This document shows, piece by piece, positions 16,652 through 25,264 of a stretch of 64,000 nucleotides of DNA. Under the pieces are notes generated by a model that was not told the DNA's origin, ran no database searches, and saw only the letters and a program-made list of their open reading frames with translations. Location of the stretch: positions 62,001 to 126,000 of the forward strand of contig NZ_WRPM01000101.1 of NCBI RefSeq assembly GCF_009758175.1, read 5' to 3'. The position numbers were made by a program, and so were the translations under genes. The DNA is from Nesterenkonia alkaliphila (lineage in GTDB: Bacteria; Actinomycetota; Actinomycetes; Actinomycetales; Micrococcaceae). Within the stretch, counting starts at the first letter, position 1. Each line of letters opens with the position of its first letter.

Positions 16652-18607
16652 TCAGCAGTGCGAAGCCAGCTGCTGTTCGGCACGCTGTACGATCTGTTCA
16701 CGCAGTTCCACGGGCCGGATCAGCTCGATGTCACCGCCGGCTTCCAGGCAGGTGCGCACCGCTGCTTCCCGGGTGATGAAACGGGTGGAGATGGTCCGGG
16801 CGCCGGTCTTGCCGTCCGTGTGCTGTTTGACCGGCTGGTACATGGCCGCCGCTCCGGCGGCGAAGGGCGCAAAGCGCAGAACCACCGGCACCGAGTCCTC
16901 CGTGACGGGCACCTGGGGCCTGGCCGCCTCACTGAGCTCTATCTGCGCGGCACGGGGGTCCTGCTGATGATCTGGCAGTGGTCTCAGCTCGCTGATCCGG
17001 TCCAGCCGGAAGGTCCGCTCTCCGGCCTCCTGCCGGCACCATGCCCGCAGATAGGTGTGCGGGCCGTCGTAGAGGATCTGCACCGGGTCGATGATCCTGT
17101 CTGAGGAGACTCTGCCGGAGAGGTCCTCATAGTCCAGGCTCACCGGATGCTTGGCGCTAATGGCCAGCTGAGCCGTGCGCAGCAGTCTGCCGTCGGCCGG
17201 GGTGCGAGCCAGTGACATACTGGCCGCGGCCTGGGCGATGGACTCCGGGACAATGGCGATAACCTTCTGCTGCAGCTGCTCCGCGGCTGCGGCGATATGC
17301 TCCTCCCCCGGTGGGCAGACGTCGATGAGTGCCTTCAGCGCGATCATCAGGCTCAGCGCCCCAGGCTTGGTCAGCGATACGGGGCGGTGGAGACTGCCGG
17401 CTCCGGTGCTGAGCACAATGGGCTCGTCGGCGGCCAGGTACTCCGATACGAACACCTCATCATTAGGCTCCGGATAGGGTTGAACCTCCAGAGTCTCAGG
17501 GAACCCATCCGTGTTGACCTGGGCGATGCTCAGCAGGTCGCGCAACAGCTGTGGCGGGGTGATGGAGTATTTGACCAGCAGCTGGCTGGGCCGCACCCCC
17601 TCCGGCCTGGAGAGCAGCAGGGCCACCATGTTGATCACCCGCTCAGTCTTGGTGGCGGCGTCGTCCTTGCGCAGATTGGCAGGCGGGGTCGTCAGTTTGG
17701 GGAGGTTCTGCGGCGCCGGCGGCTGATGGGCACGCAGTGCTCCTTCCAGCACTGCCCGGGCGTCCGGGCGGCGTCCGGTACGGTCCAGGACTGCGCTGAT
17801 GTCCAGATCCCGGTAGCTGCTGGCCTCGCTGATCTGCCTGAGCTGTTCGCGTTCGTCTGGGCTGAGCCGGCTGGCCGGCAGCTGCTTCACAGAACCGTGC
17901 ACCCGGTCCAGTCGGTAGAGGCGCTGCTCACCGCGGTCCAGGTCATGGCCCACCAGATACCAGTGGGCTCTCGCCCCGGTGCCCAGGGGCACCACCCGGC
18001 GTACTTCAGCGGACTGGCGGCCATAGCCGGTGTAGCTGAAGGTCACCGGGGTGCCGGTGCCGGCCCGGGCCAGATCGATCAGGGTGGAGATCTCCGCCTC
18101 GGAGCCGATCGACGCCTGCAGAGCCTGGGGTGCTTCTGGTGCGCTGGGCCCATCATGATTCGGGTTGATCGCCCAGAGCGCGTGCTGAAGGCCGGCAATG
18201 TTGTTATTGGCGAACAGCAGCTGGGCCCGGTACAGGGCCATCTGCTCATCGGGGGTCAGGCTCAGATCAGGCAGCCCGTACTGGCTGCGGGAGACCCGGT
18301 AGCGGTAGTCCTCATCTGCTGTGGGCTCGCTCAGATGGATCCCGCAGCTGCGCAGATGCTCCTTGTCATGCCCGAAGAGCTTCTCCAGGGCATCTCGGGC
18401 GCGCTGCTGCTCCGCCCCGCGCAGCCGATCGATGGCCCGGTATCTGCCGCGGTAGAGCTCCACCTTCTCGAAGATCTCATCGCGGGTGAGCCCACCGGGA
18501 TGGTTGAGCAGAGTGGAGGCCAACGAGAGCGCCCGGACCACGCCGTCCTCGGCGAATGCGGTCTGCTCCGGCTCCTGCAGCACACTGCTGTCCCCCTGGT
18601 GGTGCAT
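16652..18607 (-). CDS. pafBC: PafBC fusion, WYL-domain transcription regulator of DNA-damage response
   Basis: About 650 residues with the HTH-WYL-WCX module present twice, i.e. PafB and PafC fused in one chain as known for Arthrobacter. First module: HTH VVRALSLASTLLNHPGGLTR, WYL core HWYLVGHDLDRGEQRLYRLDRV; second module: HTH ERVINMVALLLSRPEGVRPSQ, WYL core TYLRAWCRQEAGERTFRLDRI. PafBC activates the LexA-independent mycobacterial-type DNA-damage regulon and is itself not part of Pup ligation despite the name. It follows the FKBP genes and precedes tatAC. An ATG at 18607 is taken as start; a TTG at 18616, 4 nt after the upstream stop, is the alternative, and neither has a ribosome site. Confidence 0.92.
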   Translation of the reverse strand: MHHQGDSSVLQEPEQTAFAEDGVVRALSLASTLLNHPGGLTRDEIFEKVELYRGRYRAIDRLRGAEQQRARDALEKLFGHDKEHLRSCGIHLSEPTADEDYRYRVSRSQYGLPDLSLTPDEQMALYRAQLLFANNNIAGLQHALWAINPNHDGPSAPEAPQALQASIGSEAEISTLIDLARAGTGTPVTFSYTGYGRQSAEVRRVVPLGTGARAHWYLVGHDLDRGEQRLYRLDRVHGSVKQLPASRLSPDEREQLRQISEASSYRDLDISAVLDRTGRRPDARAVLEGALRAHQPPAPQNLPKLTTPPANLRKDDAATKTERVINMVALLLSRPEGVRPSQLLVKYSITPPQLLRDLLSIAQVNTDGFPETLEVQPYPEPNDEVFVSEYLAADEPIVLSTGAGSLHRPVSLTKPGALSLMIALKALIDVCPPGEEHIAAAAEQLQQKVIAIVPESIAQAAASMSLARTPADGRLLRTAQLAISAKHPVSLDYEDLSGRVSSDRIIDPVQILYDGPHTYLRAWCRQEAGERTFRLDRISELRPLPDHQQDPRAAQIELSEAARPQVPVTEDSVPVVLRFAPFAAGAAAMYQPVKQHTDGKTGARTISTRFITREAAVRTCLEAGGDIELIRPVELREQIVQRAEQQLASHC

Positions 18608-18620
18608 TGGACTCAAGCTA

Positions 18621-19025
18621 TCAGCCGGTCTTGTGCACCTTCACCAGGTCTACGATGAAGATCAGGGTCTCGTTGGGGCCGATCGCAGCCCCGGCGCCTG
18701 CCTCCCCGTAGGCCAGGTGCGGCGGAATCTCCAGACGCCGCCGGGCACCTTCCTTCATGCCGATCAGGCCCTGGTCCCAACCCTGGATGACCTGGCCGAT
18801 GCCGGCGGTGAAGTCCAGGGTCTGCCCGCGGTTCCAGGAGGCGTCGAATTCCTCACCGGTGGACCAGGCGACTCCTACGTAGTGGCAGGAGATCTGGTCC
18901 CCGGCGGCCACCTCAGGTCCACCGCCGGGGATGAGCTCTTCGATGATCAGCTCCTGGGGCGGGGTCTCCCCGGGGAAGTCGACCTCGGGGCGGGTGCGGT
19001 CGTAGTTGCGCTGTCCGAAACTCAT
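18621..19025 (-). CDS. FKBP-type peptidyl-prolyl isomerase, cytosolic
   Basis: 134-residue single-domain FKBP with no signal peptide. Core motifs are VHYVGV-like CHYVGVAWSTGEEFDASW, a DFTAGIGQVIQGWDQGLIGM segment with the active-site VIxGW, RRRLEIPPHLAYGE, and the terminal LIFIVDLVKV strand. It catalyses prolyl cis-trans isomerisation. The start is ATG 19025: this is where FKBP homology begins (MSFGQRNYDR), GAGGA lies 8 nt upstream, and the gene begins 4 nt after the stop of the lipoprotein FKBP gene, so the two are co-translated. The longer open frame to 19181 is just overlap with the upstream coding region. Confidence 0.93.
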   Translation of the reverse strand: MSFGQRNYDRTRPEVDFPGETPPQELIIEELIPGGGPEVAAGDQISCHYVGVAWSTGEEFDASWNRGQTLDFTAGIGQVIQGWDQGLIGMKEGARRRLEIPPHLAYGEAGAGAAIGPNETLIFIVDLVKVHKTG

Positions 19026-19029
19026 TTGC

Positions 19030-20286
19030 TCAGTCCTCGTCCTCGTCGCTCTGGTCGTCTTCATCCGGGTCCTGCTCGGCCTCCTCGCCGGAGTCCTCAC
19101 CATCGGGGTCCTCCGCCTGCAGAATGGTCTCCAGTTCCTCCATCGGAATGCCCATCTGCAGGAACATCTCCAGTTCCTCAACCGAGATGCCGTGCTCCTC
19201 GGAGAGTCCCTCCAGCTGTTCGCGCTCCTCCTCGCTGAGCTCCATCTGGGGGGCCTGCTGCTGCTGCTGCTGGCTGGCTGCCTGCATCTCGGCCATAGTT
19301 TCGCCGTCGATGACGCGCACGATGTCGACTACAAAGATCAGCGTGCCGCCGGGTCCGCCGTCTGCGGAGGTGCCCTCTTCCTCATCGGCGGTCTCTCCGT
19401 AGGCCTGCTCCGGGGGGATCACCAGCAGGATCCGGTCTCCCACGTGGTGACCCGGGATGCCTTCAAGCCAGCCTGGGATCACCCCACCTTCTAGGGAGAA
19501 ATCGAAGGGGTTGCCCGGGGCTCCATCCTCGGTCCAGGACTGGTCGAAGATCTCGCCGTCCTCCCATCGCCAGCCGCGGTACTGGGCGAAGACGTAGTCC
19601 TCGTCTCCGATCTCCTCGCCCTCGCCGGCCACAAGCACCTCAGAGGAAAGCTCCTCCGGGGGCTGGGATTCTGGGTCATGGTCGCCGAGCTCGGGGGCTG
19701 TGCCAATCTCAGAGTCGATGCCCGGCAGGTCGCCGGACTGCTCCTGCTCCTCGCCATCGGCGTAGGTGGGGCTCTGGTCCAGGATCTCGAAGATATACAG
19801 GGTGTCTGCGTTGACCCCCTCGGCCGGATTGGCCGTCACGTAGAAGACCACCTCGGAGCCGACGGTCACGCCCTCCGCGGTGAGTCCCTCGGCGAAGAAC
19901 TGCTCGGTCTGAGACTGTGATGCGCTCAGTGCGGGCAGCGAGAGGAAGGGGTCGATAGGCTCCTCATGGGTGCTCTGCAGCACTGTGGCGTCCTCAGGGT
20001 CCACCACGGTGAGGTGGTAGTCGATGAGCCAATCGCTGGTGAGCTGCTCCCCGCTGCCCTGGTTGAGCACCTGGCTGGCGTTGTCCTCACCTTCGAGCTC
20101 CTCATAGATGGTGACTTCCGGCACCTCGCCGTCACCAGGGGCGCTGACCTCCAAGTTGTTGAAGACGCTGGTATCGCCAATGCCTTCTGATGCGCCGTTG
20201 TCCCCGTCACCTCCGCAGGCGCTCAGCAGCAGAACTGCTGCTGCGGAAAGGGCAAGGGGTGCTGTGGCAGCGCGGTGGTTGTGCAT
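19030..20286 (-). CDS. Lipoprotein with FKBP-type prolyl isomerase domain
   Basis: 418-residue exported protein: signal peptide with lipobox LLSAC (Cys24), then a degenerate FKBP-like region (about 60-175, with VGSEVVFYV and TLYIFEIL), then a fuller FKBP domain (about 215-330: YVFAQYRGWRWEDGEIFDQSW, VIPGWLEGI, RILLVIPPEQAYGE, TLIFVVDIVRVI). The C-terminal 90 residues hold a six-glutamine run and a very acidic tail. It probably assists folding of secreted proteins on the outer membrane face. The first FKBP repeat lacks the VIxGW active-site pattern, so only the second is likely active. Sits between pafA and the cytosolic FKBP. Confidence 0.9.
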   Translation of the reverse strand: MHNHRAATAPLALSAAAVLLLSACGGDGDNGASEGIGDTSVFNNLEVSAPGDGEVPEVTIYEELEGEDNASQVLNQGSGEQLTSDWLIDYHLTVVDPEDATVLQSTHEEPIDPFLSLPALSASQSQTEQFFAEGLTAEGVTVGSEVVFYVTANPAEGVNADTLYIFEILDQSPTYADGEEQEQSGDLPGIDSEIGTAPELGDHDPESQPPEELSSEVLVAGEGEEIGDEDYVFAQYRGWRWEDGEIFDQSWTEDGAPGNPFDFSLEGGVIPGWLEGIPGHHVGDRILLVIPPEQAYGETADEEEGTSADGGPGGTLIFVVDIVRVIDGETMAEMQAASQQQQQQAPQMELSEEEREQLEGLSEEHGISVEELEMFLQMGIPMEELETILQAEDPDGEDSGEEAEQDPDEDDQSDEDED

Positions 20287-20319
20287 CGGGGGAACTCTAC
20301 TCTTCTGTCAGTGGCTTTG

Positions 20320-21822
20320 TCAGATTACTGGGGGTTCGGGAAGCTGGTCCGGATCTGCGGTCACATACTTGTCCGTCAGCGCCGGGCTGACTCCGCGGCG
20401 GCTGCGTTCCTGATAGTCCAGTTCACGCAGAGCGGTTCGGTCCCCGAGCTTATCCAGCAGCGCCTCGATCCGCTCATCGCGATCGGCGAAGGGGTCTTTG
20501 ACCATCACGGCCTCCAGCGGCCGTTCGATGAGCTTATGGTGCACCCAGTCCACAGTGGTCTCGGCGCCGAATACACGTGCGGTGGAGAGGAACTCTCCGC
20601 GCACTGCAGCCCGGGTGGGCGGCGGGACGGTGAGCGCATCCTGCACCTGCTGCTCGGTGAGGATCTCCTGGGCCCGGCCCCGGCGCCGCAGCAGGTGGAA
20701 CAGTCCCCGCTCCGGGTGCACATCGTGATAGGCCATATCCAGCTGCAGCAGCCGGTGGTGGCCCAGACTGAGCCCGCGCTGGGCGGCCACCTCGTCCACC
20801 AGGCGTTTCTTAATCGCCCAGTCGATCTCGGTGTCGATGAGGCTGTGGTCCTCGGTCTCCACGGCGGTCAGGGTCCGGTCCCAGAGCTCCAGGATCTGCT
20901 CCACCCGCTCGTGGTGGGCCCCCTGGGCGGCCACGAACCGCTGCACCCGCTCCAACAGGCCGCGCTGGATCTGCACTGCGGTCATCTCCCCGCCGCCACG
21001 GATGCGGACTCGGGCTTGGCCGGTGAGGTCGTGGCTGATCTGCCGGATTGCAGCGATCGGGTTCTCCAGCTCGAAGTCCCCTACCGGCACCCCGGCCTCG
21101 ATCATCCGCAGCACCAAGTCGGTGGATCCGTAGCGCAGCAGGCTGGTGGTCGAGGACATATTGGAGTCCCCCACGATCACATGCAGCCTGCGGTGGGTGG
21201 CGGCATCGGCATGCGGCTCGTCCCGGGTGTTGATGATCGGCCGGGAACGAGTGGTGGCTGAGCTGATGCCCTCCCACATATGGTCTGCCCGCTGGCTGAA
21301 GGCGAAGTGCGCCTGCGTCTCCTCATCGGCCGGAACCACCCGCCCGGCCCCGGCGATGATCTGGCGGGTGATCAGGAAGGGCAGCAGGATCCCGGAGAGC
21401 CGGCGGAAGTGCGTGGTGCGCGGGATCAGGTAGTTCTCGTGGGAACCGTAGGAGTTCCCGGCGGAGTCCACATTGTTCTTGAGCACATAGACCTGCCCGG
21501 TGAACCCGTCAGTGGCGATGCGATGCTCGGCGGCGGTGGCCAGGTGGTGCATGATGCGCTCCCCGGCCCGGTCTGAGGCGATCAGGTCGATCAGGTCAGC
21601 GCATTCCGCTGTGGCGTACTCCGGGTGCGAGCCCACGTCCAGGTAGAGGCGGGACCCGTTGGGGATAAAGATATTGGAGCTGCGGCCGAACTCCACCACA
21701 GGGCGGAACAGGTACCGGGCCAGCTCATCAGGGGGAAGTCCCCGGCCGGGATGCTGCTGGTCGGCGGCAGGCCGGTGGATGAGGCCGAATTCTGTCTCGA
21801 CCCCGTAGATCCGGGCATCCAC
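20320..21822 (-). CDS. pafA: Pup--protein ligase
   Basis: 500-residue ligase joining the C-terminal glutamate of Pup to lysines of target proteins, using ATP. The fold is of the glutamine-synthetase type. Visible marks: IYGVETEFGL at the N terminus with the Mg/ATP glutamates, RYLFRPVVEFGRSSNIFIPNG, YLDVGSHPEYATAE, NNVDSAGNSYGSHENYL, RPIINTRDEPHAD, and RRLHVIVGDSNMS. About 45 residues longer than mycobacterial PafA, mostly at the C terminus. ATG 21822 lies only 3 nt after the pup stop. In proteasome-bearing relatives prcB and prcA commonly separate pup from pafA; here there is no room for them. Confidence 0.97.
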   Translation of the reverse strand: MDARIYGVETEFGLIHRPAADQQHPGRGLPPDELARYLFRPVVEFGRSSNIFIPNGSRLYLDVGSHPEYATAECADLIDLIASDRAGERIMHHLATAAEHRIATDGFTGQVYVLKNNVDSAGNSYGSHENYLIPRTTHFRRLSGILLPFLITRQIIAGAGRVVPADEETQAHFAFSQRADHMWEGISSATTRSRPIINTRDEPHADAATHRRLHVIVGDSNMSSTTSLLRYGSTDLVLRMIEAGVPVGDFELENPIAAIRQISHDLTGQARVRIRGGGEMTAVQIQRGLLERVQRFVAAQGAHHERVEQILELWDRTLTAVETEDHSLIDTEIDWAIKKRLVDEVAAQRGLSLGHHRLLQLDMAYHDVHPERGLFHLLRRRGRAQEILTEQQVQDALTVPPPTRAAVRGEFLSTARVFGAETTVDWVHHKLIERPLEAVMVKDPFADRDERIEALLDKLGDRTALRELDYQERSRRGVSPALTDKYVTADPDQLPEPPVI

Positions 21823-21825
21823 GCC

Positions 21826-22029
21826 CTACTGGCCGCCCTTCTGGACGAAGCCCTTGACGAACTCCTCGGCATTGGTCTCCAGGACGGTGTCGATTTCGTC
21901 CAGCAGGCTGTCCAGCTCCTGTGCCCGCTCCGCCGACTGAGGGTTGCCGCGGAGCTGACCAGCGGCTGCGGCGTCGTCGTTCTGGTCGTCCCCGGGGCGG
22001 TTGGGCTGCTTCTGCGGTTGTGCTGACAT
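21826..22029 (-). CDS. pup: Prokaryotic ubiquitin-like protein Pup
   Basis: 67-residue disordered modifier. The C-terminal half has the helix-forming Pup signature LDSLLDEIDTVLETNAEEFV and ends in VQKGGQ. The final residue is glutamine, so Dop must deamidate it to glutamate before PafA can attach it. The N-terminal half is rich in Q, N, D and P, as usual. It follows dop by 29 nt and runs into pafA. Confidence 0.97.
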   Translation of the reverse strand: MSAQPQKQPNRPGDDQNDDAAAAGQLRGNPQSAERAQELDSLLDEIDTVLETNAEEFVKGFVQKGGQ

Positions 22030-22058
22030 GGTTCCATCCTATCGCGGACAGGTCAGCC

Positions 22059-23708
22059 TCAGTTGAGCAGCTGCTGCAGGCCCTCCACCAGCTGCTGGCT
22101 GTCGGCAGCCTCATCCAGTACCGTCTCGGCCTGGGCGCGGGTCCCGGAGAACGGGTCAGGCAGGTGCAGGCGGACCGGGGGTGCGGCCGAGTCCGGGCGC
22201 AGCAGCACCTGGTCCCAGGAGGCGCCGGCCACCGCCTGCCCGTGGCGGCTCACCAGTTGGCCGCGCAGCCAGGCGCGGGTCTCCTCCGGCGGGTGCTGGG
22301 CGGCCCAAGCCACCTGATCATCGGTGAACAGCCGGCGCATCCGGCCAGCTGCGGCCAGCCGGTAGTACAGCCCTTTCTCAGGACGCAGATCGTGGTACTG
22401 CAGGTCGATCATGCCCAGCCGGGGTGAGTCCCAGTCCAGTCCGTCTCGCCGCCGGTAGGACTCCAGCAGCTGCAGTTTGGCCACCCAGTCCACCCGGTCA
22501 GCGGCCAGAGCGGGGTCCTCGGCCAGATCGGTGAGCAGCTGCTGCCAGGCCTCGATCACCTCGGCGGTCTCTGTGTCCGGCGCGCGGCCGGGCAGCTGGG
22601 CCACGGCCGCCTCCAGGTAGGCCTGCTGGATCTGCAGGGCGGTCATCGGGCCCCGGTTGGTGGGCACAGCGGCGGTGAGCGTGGGGTCATGGGAGATGGT
22701 CCTCAGCGCCTGCACCGGGTCGTAAAGGCGGATCTCCGGCGCTTCGCCCGCTTCGATCAGATCCAGGACCAGGGCTGTGCTGCCCACCCGCAGCCAGGCG
22801 GAGTACTCGCTCATATTGGCATCGCCGATGATCACATGCAGCCGCCGCCAGGAGTCAAAGTGGGCGTGCGGTTCATCCCGGGTGTTGATGATGGGCCGGC
22901 GCACCGTGGTCTCCAGGCCCACCTGCTCCTCGAAGAAGTCCGCCCGCTGGCTGATCTGGAATCCTTGGGCCTGGCCGCGCTGGCCGATCCCCACCCGGCC
23001 GGCCCCGCAGATCACCTGACGGCTGGCGAAGAACGGCAGCAGCCCGGTCACCAGTTGGTCGAAGGGCAGGCTGCGCGGCACCAGATAGTTCTCATGGGCC
23101 CCGTAGGAGACAGATTTGTTGTCCGTGTTGTTTTTGTACAGCAGCACCTCAGGTGCCCCCGGCTCCTGGGCGAGCCGATCAGCGGCAGCACGGACGACGA
23201 CGTCTCCGGCCACGTCATAGAGCACCGCACGTTTGGCACCCACCGCCTCAGGTGCCGAGTATTCGGGGTGGGCGTGGTCCACATAGAACCGGGCACCGTT
23301 GCCCAGCACCAGGTTCATCAGCAGCTGCGGCTGACCCTCCTTCAGTTCGAAGAAGTCGCCGCGCCAGTGGGCAGAGCCCGGGGCGTGGAACTCCTGCTCG
23401 GCAGAGTCCGCCGGGCTGGGGTCTCCACCGGTGATATTGCCCAGCGCGTCGCGCAGAGCGTGTGGGTCATCGGTGAGCTGGCTGGAGTGGGCGGCCGAAC
23501 GCGGCAGCACCCAGCCGCGAGCGTCAACCAGGGGGGACTCCGACTGGTAGTCCCATTCGGTGCCGGCCACAGCCCCGCCGTTCTCAGTGACATGGGCGGC
23601 ATAGGCGTTGATCAGCTCGATGGACAGCGCCACATGGCTGGCTCTGGGATTGGCTGGAGCGTGGATCCCGTACTCCGTCTCCAGGCCGATCAACCGGCGC
23701 ACACTCAT
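22059..23708 (-). CDS. dop: Deamidase/depupylase Dop
   Basis: 549-residue paralogue of PafA that converts Pup-Gln to Pup-Glu and removes Pup from tagged proteins. Family motifs: RRLIGLETEYGIHAP at the N terminus, ENGGAVAGTEWDYQSESPL covering the Dop-specific loop region, FYVDHAHPEYSAPE, NNTDNKSVSYGAHENYLV, RPIINTRDEPHA and RRLHVIIGDANMSE. Starts in an ATGA overlap with the arc stop (23705-23708), so it is coupled to the ATPase. Confidence 0.96.
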   Translation of the reverse strand: MSVRRLIGLETEYGIHAPANPRASHVALSIELINAYAAHVTENGGAVAGTEWDYQSESPLVDARGWVLPRSAAHSSQLTDDPHALRDALGNITGGDPSPADSAEQEFHAPGSAHWRGDFFELKEGQPQLLMNLVLGNGARFYVDHAHPEYSAPEAVGAKRAVLYDVAGDVVVRAAADRLAQEPGAPEVLLYKNNTDNKSVSYGAHENYLVPRSLPFDQLVTGLLPFFASRQVICGAGRVGIGQRGQAQGFQISQRADFFEEQVGLETTVRRPIINTRDEPHAHFDSWRRLHVIIGDANMSEYSAWLRVGSTALVLDLIEAGEAPEIRLYDPVQALRTISHDPTLTAAVPTNRGPMTALQIQQAYLEAAVAQLPGRAPDTETAEVIEAWQQLLTDLAEDPALAADRVDWVAKLQLLESYRRRDGLDWDSPRLGMIDLQYHDLRPEKGLYYRLAAAGRMRRLFTDDQVAWAAQHPPEETRAWLRGQLVSRHGQAVAGASWDQVLLRPDSAAPPVRLHLPDPFSGTRAQAETVLDEAADSQQLVEGLQQLLN

Positions 23709-25264
23709 GCCTGCCCGCCGATCCTGGCGATCATCGCCCGCTGCTCGGCCAGCTCCTGCTCGATGGCTTCGATCAAATGGCCTTCAGTGATGCCCTTCAT
23801 CTCCTCCTGCTCCGCGCCGGCCAGATACTCCTTGATGGCCAGCTTCTTGGCCCGGTCCACAATATTGCTCAGCACCGCGCCGGACATGAAGCCGGCCTGT
23901 TCGGGATAGAGGCGCTGCACCACGGAGCTGATCAGTGCGCTGCGCGCCTGGGCGTGGCCGCCGTGCTGGGTCACCAGGGCCGGGCGCAGGGGCACCGCAT
24001 CGCCCAGATGGATGGCGAGGATCTCCCGGGCGCCCTCGGCCGAAGGCCGCTGCACCCGGATCTTCACGTCCAGTCGGCCTGGGCGCAGAATGGCCGGGTC
24101 GATCATGTCCTCCCGGTTGGAGGCCCCGATGACGATGACGTTGTCCAGGGACTCCACACCGTCGATCTCGGCCAGCAGCTGGGGCACGATTGTGGTCTCC
24201 ACATCCGAGCTGACCCCGGTGCCGCGGGTGCGGAACAGGGCCTCCATCTCATCGAAGAACACCACCACCGGAGAGCCCTCTGAGGCCCGTTCCCTGGCCC
24301 GGGCGAAGATGACCCGGATATGCCGTTCGGTCTCGCCCACATATTTGTTGAGCAGCTCCGGGCCCTTGATGTTCAGGAAGAAGGCCCCGTTGCCGCTGTC
24401 TTCGGCAAGTGAGGTGGCCACGGCCTTGGCGATCATGGTCTTGCCACAGCCGGGGGGCCCGTAGAGCAGGATGCCCTTGGGTGCGCGCAGCCCGTGCTCC
24501 CGGTAGAGCTCGGCGTGCAGGAACGGCAGCTCCACCGCATCACGGATCTGTTCGATCTGCTCGGCAAGCCCGCCGATCTGCTGGTAGGAAATATCCGGGG
24601 TCTCCTCCAGCACCACATCCTCCACCTCAGAGAGCGGCACCACCTCAGTGGCGGTTCCGGTGCGCAGGTCCACCACTACGGCGTCTCCGCTGCGCACCGC
24701 CGGTTCTCCATCCTGCGGGGCCTCTGCCCCCGGGGAGAGTCGCACCACTCGCTCCTCCTCACCGCGCACCAGGATCACCAGGCGCCCGTCGGGCAGCACC
24801 TCTTTGACCCGGGCGATCTCGCCGGTGCCCTCGGGCTGAAGCACCGCGATGATGGTGTAGTTCTCGTTGAGCAGCACCTCGCTGCCGGGCACCAACTGCT
24901 CCGGGGCGATCAGTGGCGAGACCGAGACCCGGAGTTTGCGCCCGGAGTGGAGCACATCGCAGCCGGCAGCGGTGGCTGCGGCGATCTCCCGGCCCTCAGT
25001 GCGTTCGCGCGGCTCGCGGTAGCCGATGATGGTGGCGAAGGTGAAGGGCGGCTGACCGTCGGCCTCCAGGGCCTGCTTCAGCTGGTCGATCTGGCCGCGG
25101 GTGGCCTCCAGCAGACCTTTCATCCGGTCGTTATTGCGCCCGGCCGCCTGCAGCTGCTGCTCCAAGTCCCGCTGCCGGGCGCGCAGGTTGTCCACCTGCC
25201 GGTGCGCCTGCTCCAGACGGGACTGCAGGGCCTGCGCGTCAGGCTGGGTGTTCGTCTCACTCAC
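23705..25264 (-). CDS. arc: AAA ATPase forming ring-shaped complexes (Mpa/ARC)
   Basis: 519-residue hexameric unfoldase recognising Pup. Layout: N-terminal coiled coil (about 10-65, which binds Pup), two OB-fold domains (about 70-225), AAA module with Walker A GPPGCGKT near residue 268, Walker B VVFFDEMEAL near 336, and sensor residues in ASNREDMIDPAILRPGRLD. In proteasome-bearing actinobacteria the chain ends with GQYL, which docks into the 20S core; this one stops at IARIGGQA with no such tail. Together with missing prcBA this indicates a proteasome-independent unfoldase, as described for Corynebacterium ARC. Overlaps trmI by 8 nt upstream and dop by 4 nt downstream. Confidence 0.96.
   Translation of the reverse strand: MSETNTQPDAQALQSRLEQAHRQVDNLRARQRDLEQQLQAAGRNNDRMKGLLEATRGQIDQLKQALEADGQPPFTFATIIGYREPRERTEGREIAAATAAGCDVLHSGRKLRVSVSPLIAPEQLVPGSEVLLNENYTIIAVLQPEGTGEIARVKEVLPDGRLVILVRGEEERVVRLSPGAEAPQDGEPAVRSGDAVVVDLRTGTATEVVPLSEVEDVVLEETPDISYQQIGGLAEQIEQIRDAVELPFLHAELYREHGLRAPKGILLYGPPGCGKTMIAKAVATSLAEDSGNGAFFLNIKGPELLNKYVGETERHIRVIFARARERASEGSPVVVFFDEMEALFRTRGTGVSSDVETTIVPQLLAEIDGVESLDNVIVIGASNREDMIDPAILRPGRLDVKIRVQRPSAEGAREILAIHLGDAVPLRPALVTQHGGHAQARSALISSVVQRLYPEQAGFMSGAVLSNIVDRAKKLAIKEYLAGAEQEEMKGITEGHLIEAIEQELAEQRAMIARIGGQA

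Noticed and set aside
17297-18658. Plus-strand open frame of 453 codons antisense to pafBC
   Set aside because: Shadow of the WYL regulator; composition biased, no ribosome site or domain.
22689-23909. Plus-strand open frame of 406 codons antisense to dop
   Set aside because: Shadow frame with no motif; dop is certain on the minus strand.
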